Source of the DNA: Flavobacterium celericrescens
GTDB taxonomy: Bacteria > Bacteroidota > Bacteroidia > Flavobacteriales > Flavobacteriaceae
Assembly: GCF_011392075.1 (NCBI RefSeq)
Contig: NZ_JAAJBV010000004.1
Location: 186,001 to 250,000, forward strand
Length of the DNA stretch: 64,000 bases
Direction: 5' to 3'
The notes below the pieces were generated by a model. The model had not been told where the DNA came from, did not search any database, and saw only the letters and a program-made list of their open reading frames with translations. Below are positions 61,277-64,000 of the stretch, in pieces (within the stretch, counting starts at the first letter, position 1; the number at the start of each line of letters is the position of its first letter). The translations under genes were made by a program, and so were the position numbers.

Positions 61277-61723
61277 CTATTCTTCAGATTCTGTATGACC
61301 TTTTCTTTTTTGTTTCATTTTTTCCATTTTCTCACTTCTCATTTCACTTCTTTTTTCATGATTTTCTTCCCATTCTTTATATTGTTCTGGAGTTAAAATC
61401 TTTTTCATTTTAGCTTTCATTTCAATTTGCTCATCAAGCATTTTGTTTTTCATTTCAAATTTTTCATCAGCAGTTGGTTTTTCACCTTTTTCTTTATTGG
61501 CTTTAAATTCGGCCATTTTTGCTTCTCTTTTTTGAGCTTGCTCTAATAAAATTGCTTTAACTTCTTTTTGTTGTTTTTCATTCAAATCTAAATCTAAAGT
61601 CATTTTTTTAACTTGTAATTCAGATTGTTGTTCTGGAGTTAGTTTTTCTCCTCTTCCTCTTCCTTCTTGTGCAAATGATAGTGAACTAATAACTAAGGCA
61701 ATTGCTAAAATTAATTTTTTCAT
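61277..61723 (-). CDS. Spy/CpxP-like LTxxQ-type periplasmic protein
   Basis: A 148-aa exported protein: signal peptide about 1-18 (ending SLSFAQ), then a charged helical body. The LTxxQ hallmarks are visible twice: 'GEKLTPEQQSELQVKK' near the start and 'KKILTPEQYKEWEENHE' later, with 'LDLNEKQQKEVKAILLEQA' between. Relatives act as ATP-independent periplasmic chaperones or bind metals. The tail is Lys/Glu/Met-rich (EKMEKMKQKRKGH). It lies 73 bases upstream of the other small periplasmic gene and is divergent from the apparent copper-linked set. Confidence 0.8.
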   Translation of the reverse strand: MKKLILAIALVISSLSFAQEGRGRGEKLTPEQQSELQVKKMTLDLDLNEKQQKEVKAILLEQAQKREAKMAEFKANKEKGEKPTADEKFEMKNKMLDEQIEMKAKMKKILTPEQYKEWEENHEKRSEMRSEKMEKMKQKRKGHTESEE

Positions 61724-61837
61724 CGTTTATAATTTTAAATTGTTTGATGATAAGACAATATGAAAATTAAAAGGTTTAATCTTTAACAGAAAATTAGTAA
61801 AAATGATTTTTATCAGTGTCATTATTAAAAACGTTCG

Positions 61838-61845
61838 TACATTTG
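61838..61845 (+). promoter_or_regulatory. Putative -7 box touching the start codon (TACATTTG)
   Basis: TACATTTG matches TAnnTTTG and is one base away from ATG 61847. If it is used, transcription would begin at or inside the start region, giving a leaderless message. Confidence 0.4.
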
Positions 61846-61846
61846 C

Positions 61847-62227
61847 ATGGTGAAAAAAATAGTAGTCATACTTGCAATGTTTATTCTGGTTAAGCCAGTA
61901 ATTCCTGTATTGGAATATATTGTTAATTATGATTATATCAGCAAAGAACTTTGTATTAATAAAGATAAGCCAGCACTAAAATGTAATGGTAAATGTCATT
62001 TGATGAAACAATTAGCTAAAGTTTCTGATGATGAAAAGCCAATTTCAAACGATAAAAAAGATAATAGTAAACAAGAAGTTGAAATATTGTTTTATCAAGA
62101 AGTTTCAAGACTTATTTTCTTTTCGGATTTTTGTTTTATTAATAAATTTACTAACTCATTTTATTTGAATCTGTATTGTTTGGATGCTACCGATTCAATT
62201 TTTCATCCACCCACCTTTTTAGTTTAA
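61847..62227 (+). CDS. Hypothetical membrane protein with CxxxC motif
   Basis: A 126-aa protein. The N-terminus is hydrophobic (about 4-25, IVVILAMFILVKPVIPVLEY). A conserved-looking 'LCINKDKPALKCNGKCHLMK' carries Cys-x3-Cys-His (CNGKCH) plus an earlier Cys. A charged stretch and a second hydrophobic part with three more Cys or aromatic clusters follow. I recall similar small proteins ahead of MbnP-type genes in flavobacteria but know no name or function. The CxxxCH site could bind copper, which is inference from context. The true start may be ATG 61847, or GTG 61850 if the message is leaderless. Confidence 0.65.
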   Translation: MVKKIVVILAMFILVKPVIPVLEYIVNYDYISKELCINKDKPALKCNGKCHLMKQLAKVSDDEKPISNDKKDNSKQEVEILFYQEVSRLIFFSDFCFINKFTNSFYLNLYCLDATDSIFHPPTFLV

Positions 62228-62351
62228 TTTTTTTTTCAATTGGTTCAATTCTTTTTTGAACTAATTAGGATATCTATGTCCTTGCTTGTTTAAAGATATT
62301 TTCTTTAAGCAGAATTTTTATATATAATTTAAACTAAAAATAATTCATAAA

Positions 62352-63149
62352 ATGAAATTTCAATTAAAAAATATTTTAGCCGTAATGGCTCTAGCTATAG
62401 CATTCACATCTTGTTCTGATGACGATGATAACAAAATAACAGGTGAAGGGAGTATAAAATTAGAATTTGACAATGTATATGGTGATGCTGATTTTGCTTT
62501 TAATACAGCCTACACTAATTCTAATGGAGAAGTTATTAAGGCGACTAAAGTGAAGTATATTGTTAGTAATATTGTTTTGACAAAAACGGATGGCTCTACT
62601 TATACAGTGCCAAAAAGTGATAGCTATTTTATTATTGACGAAGGAACAGCAACTTCAACACTTTTAGAATTGCCTAATATTCCCGCAGCAAATTACAAAA
62701 GTATTTCATTTGGAATTGGTGTAGACCAAGAGCAATTTAATTTAGGTGCAACTGGTCAAGGAGATTTTTTAACTACAGCTCAAAATGCAGGAATGATGTG
62801 GTCTTGGAGTGCGGGATATAAATTTGTTGCCTTTGAAGGAACATTTACCTCTTCAACTGTTACAACTGATACTTCATATATGGTTCATACAGGTCAAACA
62901 GGAACATCATATAACTATAATACAATTAATATTGATTTTCCAGAGAATGCAATGGTAAGAACAACAATTACTCCTCAAGTACATATAATGGCTGATGTTA
63001 AGCATATTATTGATGGTACAAATAAAATTAGCTTAACTAGCAATAATATGGGTGGAATGGGTGCTATGATTATGGGAGGTGCAAATTTGCCATTAATTAC
63101 AGCTAATTTAAGCAATATGTTTGAAGTTCACCATGTACATAATGACTAA
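62352..63149 (+). CDS. MbnP-like copper-protein family lipoprotein
   Basis: A 265-aa lipoprotein (Cys21 in AFTSC). The mature part matches the MbnP family: 'GSIKLEFDNVYGDADFAFNT', 'VKYIVSNIVLTKTDGSTYTV', 'YKSISFGIGVDQEQFN', then 'GMMWSWSAGYKFVAFEGTF' with Trp150/Trp152 in the region where, in characterised MbnP proteins, a Trp is converted to kynurenine by the partner MbnH. Late His residues (HIMAD, HHVHND) could bind metal. It precedes the di-haem peroxidase gene by 60 bases, though a terminator lies between. Copper binding is inferred from the family. Confidence 0.82.
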   Translation: MKFQLKNILAVMALAIAFTSCSDDDDNKITGEGSIKLEFDNVYGDADFAFNTAYTNSNGEVIKATKVKYIVSNIVLTKTDGSTYTVPKSDSYFIIDEGTATSTLLELPNIPAANYKSISFGIGVDQEQFNLGATGQGDFLTTAQNAGMMWSWSAGYKFVAFEGTFTSSTVTTDTSYMVHTGQTGTSYNYNTINIDFPENAMVRTTITPQVHIMADVKHIIDGTNKISLTSNNMGGMGAMIMGGANLPLITANLSNMFEVHHVHND

Positions 63150-63154
63150 ATAAT

Positions 63155-63193
63155 TGAAAAAGCTGTTAGTTGTTTTGCTAACAGCTTTTTTTT
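63155..63193 (+). terminator. Terminator between mbnP-like and mbnH-like genes
   Basis: A 13-bp stem AAAAAGCTGTTAG / CTAACAGCTTTTT with a short loop and eight T. It would end or attenuate transcription ahead of the haem protein gene. Confidence 0.8.
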
Positions 63194-63209
63194 AAAAAAA
63201 TTAGTAAAG

Positions 63210-64000
63210 ATGAAAACAAAGATAATATTGCTGCTCGTTTTTTCGTTATTTTTGAGTTGTTCAAATGATGATTCTGTTGGCTATGAAAACATTCCTATTG
63301 ATTTTCAAGTGCCAAGCAATTTCCCACCTGTAAATTATGATTTTGTAAATAACCCATTAACTGAAAAAGGATTTGAATTAGGCAAAAAACTATTTTACGA
63401 TGGACGTTTGTCTTCTGATGGAATTATTTCATGCGGGTTTTGTCACATTCAAGAAGATGCTTTTACGCACCACGGGCATACTTTTAGTCATGGCGTAGGA
63501 GATGCAATTGGAACTAGAAATGCACCACCTATTCAAAATATGGTTTTTCAAACTGCTTTTATGTGGGATGGAGCTACTACTCATTTAGACTTACAACCCA
63601 TAATTCCATTTACAAGTGAAATCGAAATGCATGGCAATTTTGCTGATGCAATTAATATGATGAAGAATGATGCAGCTTATGTGAAATTATACAAACAAGC
63701 ATTTCCTGATGGGGAGATTAATTCTGAGAATATGCTAAAGGCATTGGCACAATTTCAGATTATGTTAGTTTCTTCAAATTCAAAATTTGATAAATATAGA
63801 AGAAATGAAATTGGTGGAACATTAACAACTGATGAATTAGCTGGTTATTCTTTATTTAATCAAAAATGTGCTTCTTGCCACGCCACCGATATATTTACTG
63901 ATAATTCGTTTAGAAACAACGGGTTGCCAATAAATCCATCAATTAATGACATTGGAAGATTTCGCGTTACCGAATTAGATGAAGATAAATATAAATTTAA
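63210..64000 (+). CDS. Di-haem cytochrome c peroxidase / MbnH-like lipoprotein, 3' end outside window
   Basis: 263 codons are visible before the window ends. Lipobox LFLSC gives Cys17. Two c-type haem sites are present: CGFCH (75-79) and CASCH (220-224), the layout of the CcpA/MauG/MbnH family. The stretch 'GTRNAPPIQNMVFQTAFMWD' and 'EIEMHGNFADAINMM' are typical of it. Next to an MbnP-like gene the most likely role is oxidation of a Trp in MbnP and not simple H2O2 removal; a peroxidase role remains possible. Members are usually 320-380 aa, so about 70-110 residues are missing. Confidence 0.88.
   Translation, partial: MKTKIILLLVFSLFLSCSNDDSVGYENIPIDFQVPSNFPPVNYDFVNNPLTEKGFELGKKLFYDGRLSSDGIISCGFCHIQEDAFTHHGHTFSHGVGDAIGTRNAPPIQNMVFQTAFMWDGATTHLDLQPIIPFTSEIEMHGNFADAINMMKNDAAYVKLYKQAFPDGEINSENMLKALAQFQIMLVSSNSKFDKYRRNEIGGTLTTDELAGYSLFNQKCASCHATDIFTDNSFRNNGLPINPSINDIGRFRVTELDEDKYKF

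Noticed and set aside
62237..62312. Riboswitch in the leader of the MbnP-like gene
   Set aside because: Two imperfect A/T-rich hairpins are visible (62238-62266 and 62284-62310), but no known aptamer pattern or terminator T-run fits.

Overview
The window looks like a chromosomal segment of a Flavobacterium-like member of the Bacteroidota (Flavobacteriaceae). The DNA is AT-rich, promoters show the Bacteroidota TTG / TAnnTTTG signature instead of -35/-10 boxes, and Shine-Dalgarno sites are generally absent. Several very large secreted proteins end in type IX secretion (T9SS) sorting domains, and many lipoproteins carry short signal peptides ending in SC or GC. I see no rRNA, CRISPR array, insertion sequence or prophage.

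Layout. 1-3733: an edge-truncated SRPBCC protein, then a tight operon of an M23 peptidase, a MerR-type regulator, LemA and two TPM-domain proteins. 3793-7445: an Omp28-type thioredoxin-like lipoprotein divergent from a TlpA-like thioredoxin and a DUF6029-type outer-membrane protein. 7491-13394: an outer-membrane beta-barrel receptor, the GTPases Der and Era, and a small membrane protein between them. 13512-14070: two identical initiator tRNA genes, followed by a GIY-YIG nuclease gene whose stop codon runs into a damaged copy of the tRNA 3' part and its terminator. 14172-18501: a J/KTSC protein, a GH53 galactanase-like lipoprotein, DUF1761, a FemAB/GNAT-like protein, DUF4230 and a coiled-coil membrane protein. 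18533-25366: a TPR histidine kinase and LuxR-type regulator followed by an outer-membrane protein and three paralogous YD-like secreted proteins.

25395-37637: rhodanese, a long aromatic amino acid hydroxylase, an AsmA-like protein, a T9SS type B protein with four 258-bp repeats, a DUF4136 lipoprotein, urocanate hydratase, a tiny Cys-rich DUF5522-type gene and a minimal HExxH membrane protein. 37634-57731 is dominated by secreted surface proteins. Three giants (about 1400-2000 aa) have different N-terminal modules but share a C-terminal block of about 570 aa, and a 613-aa relative lies divergently next to them. 57781-60843: an overlapping PLP-enzyme / glucosaminidase-LysM / hemL operon. 60874-64000: two small Spy-like periplasmic proteins, then an apparent copper-linked set: a Cys-containing membrane protein, an MbnP-like lipoprotein and a di-haem MbnH/cytochrome c peroxidase-like lipoprotein cut by the window end.

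The most unusual items are the tRNA-fMet/GIY-YIG cassette, the MbnP/MbnH pair outside an evident methanobactin locus, the triplicated 33-bp element ahead of a T9SS cargo gene, and the shared-C-terminus giant cargo family. Family names come from recognition of sequence patterns without database searches.
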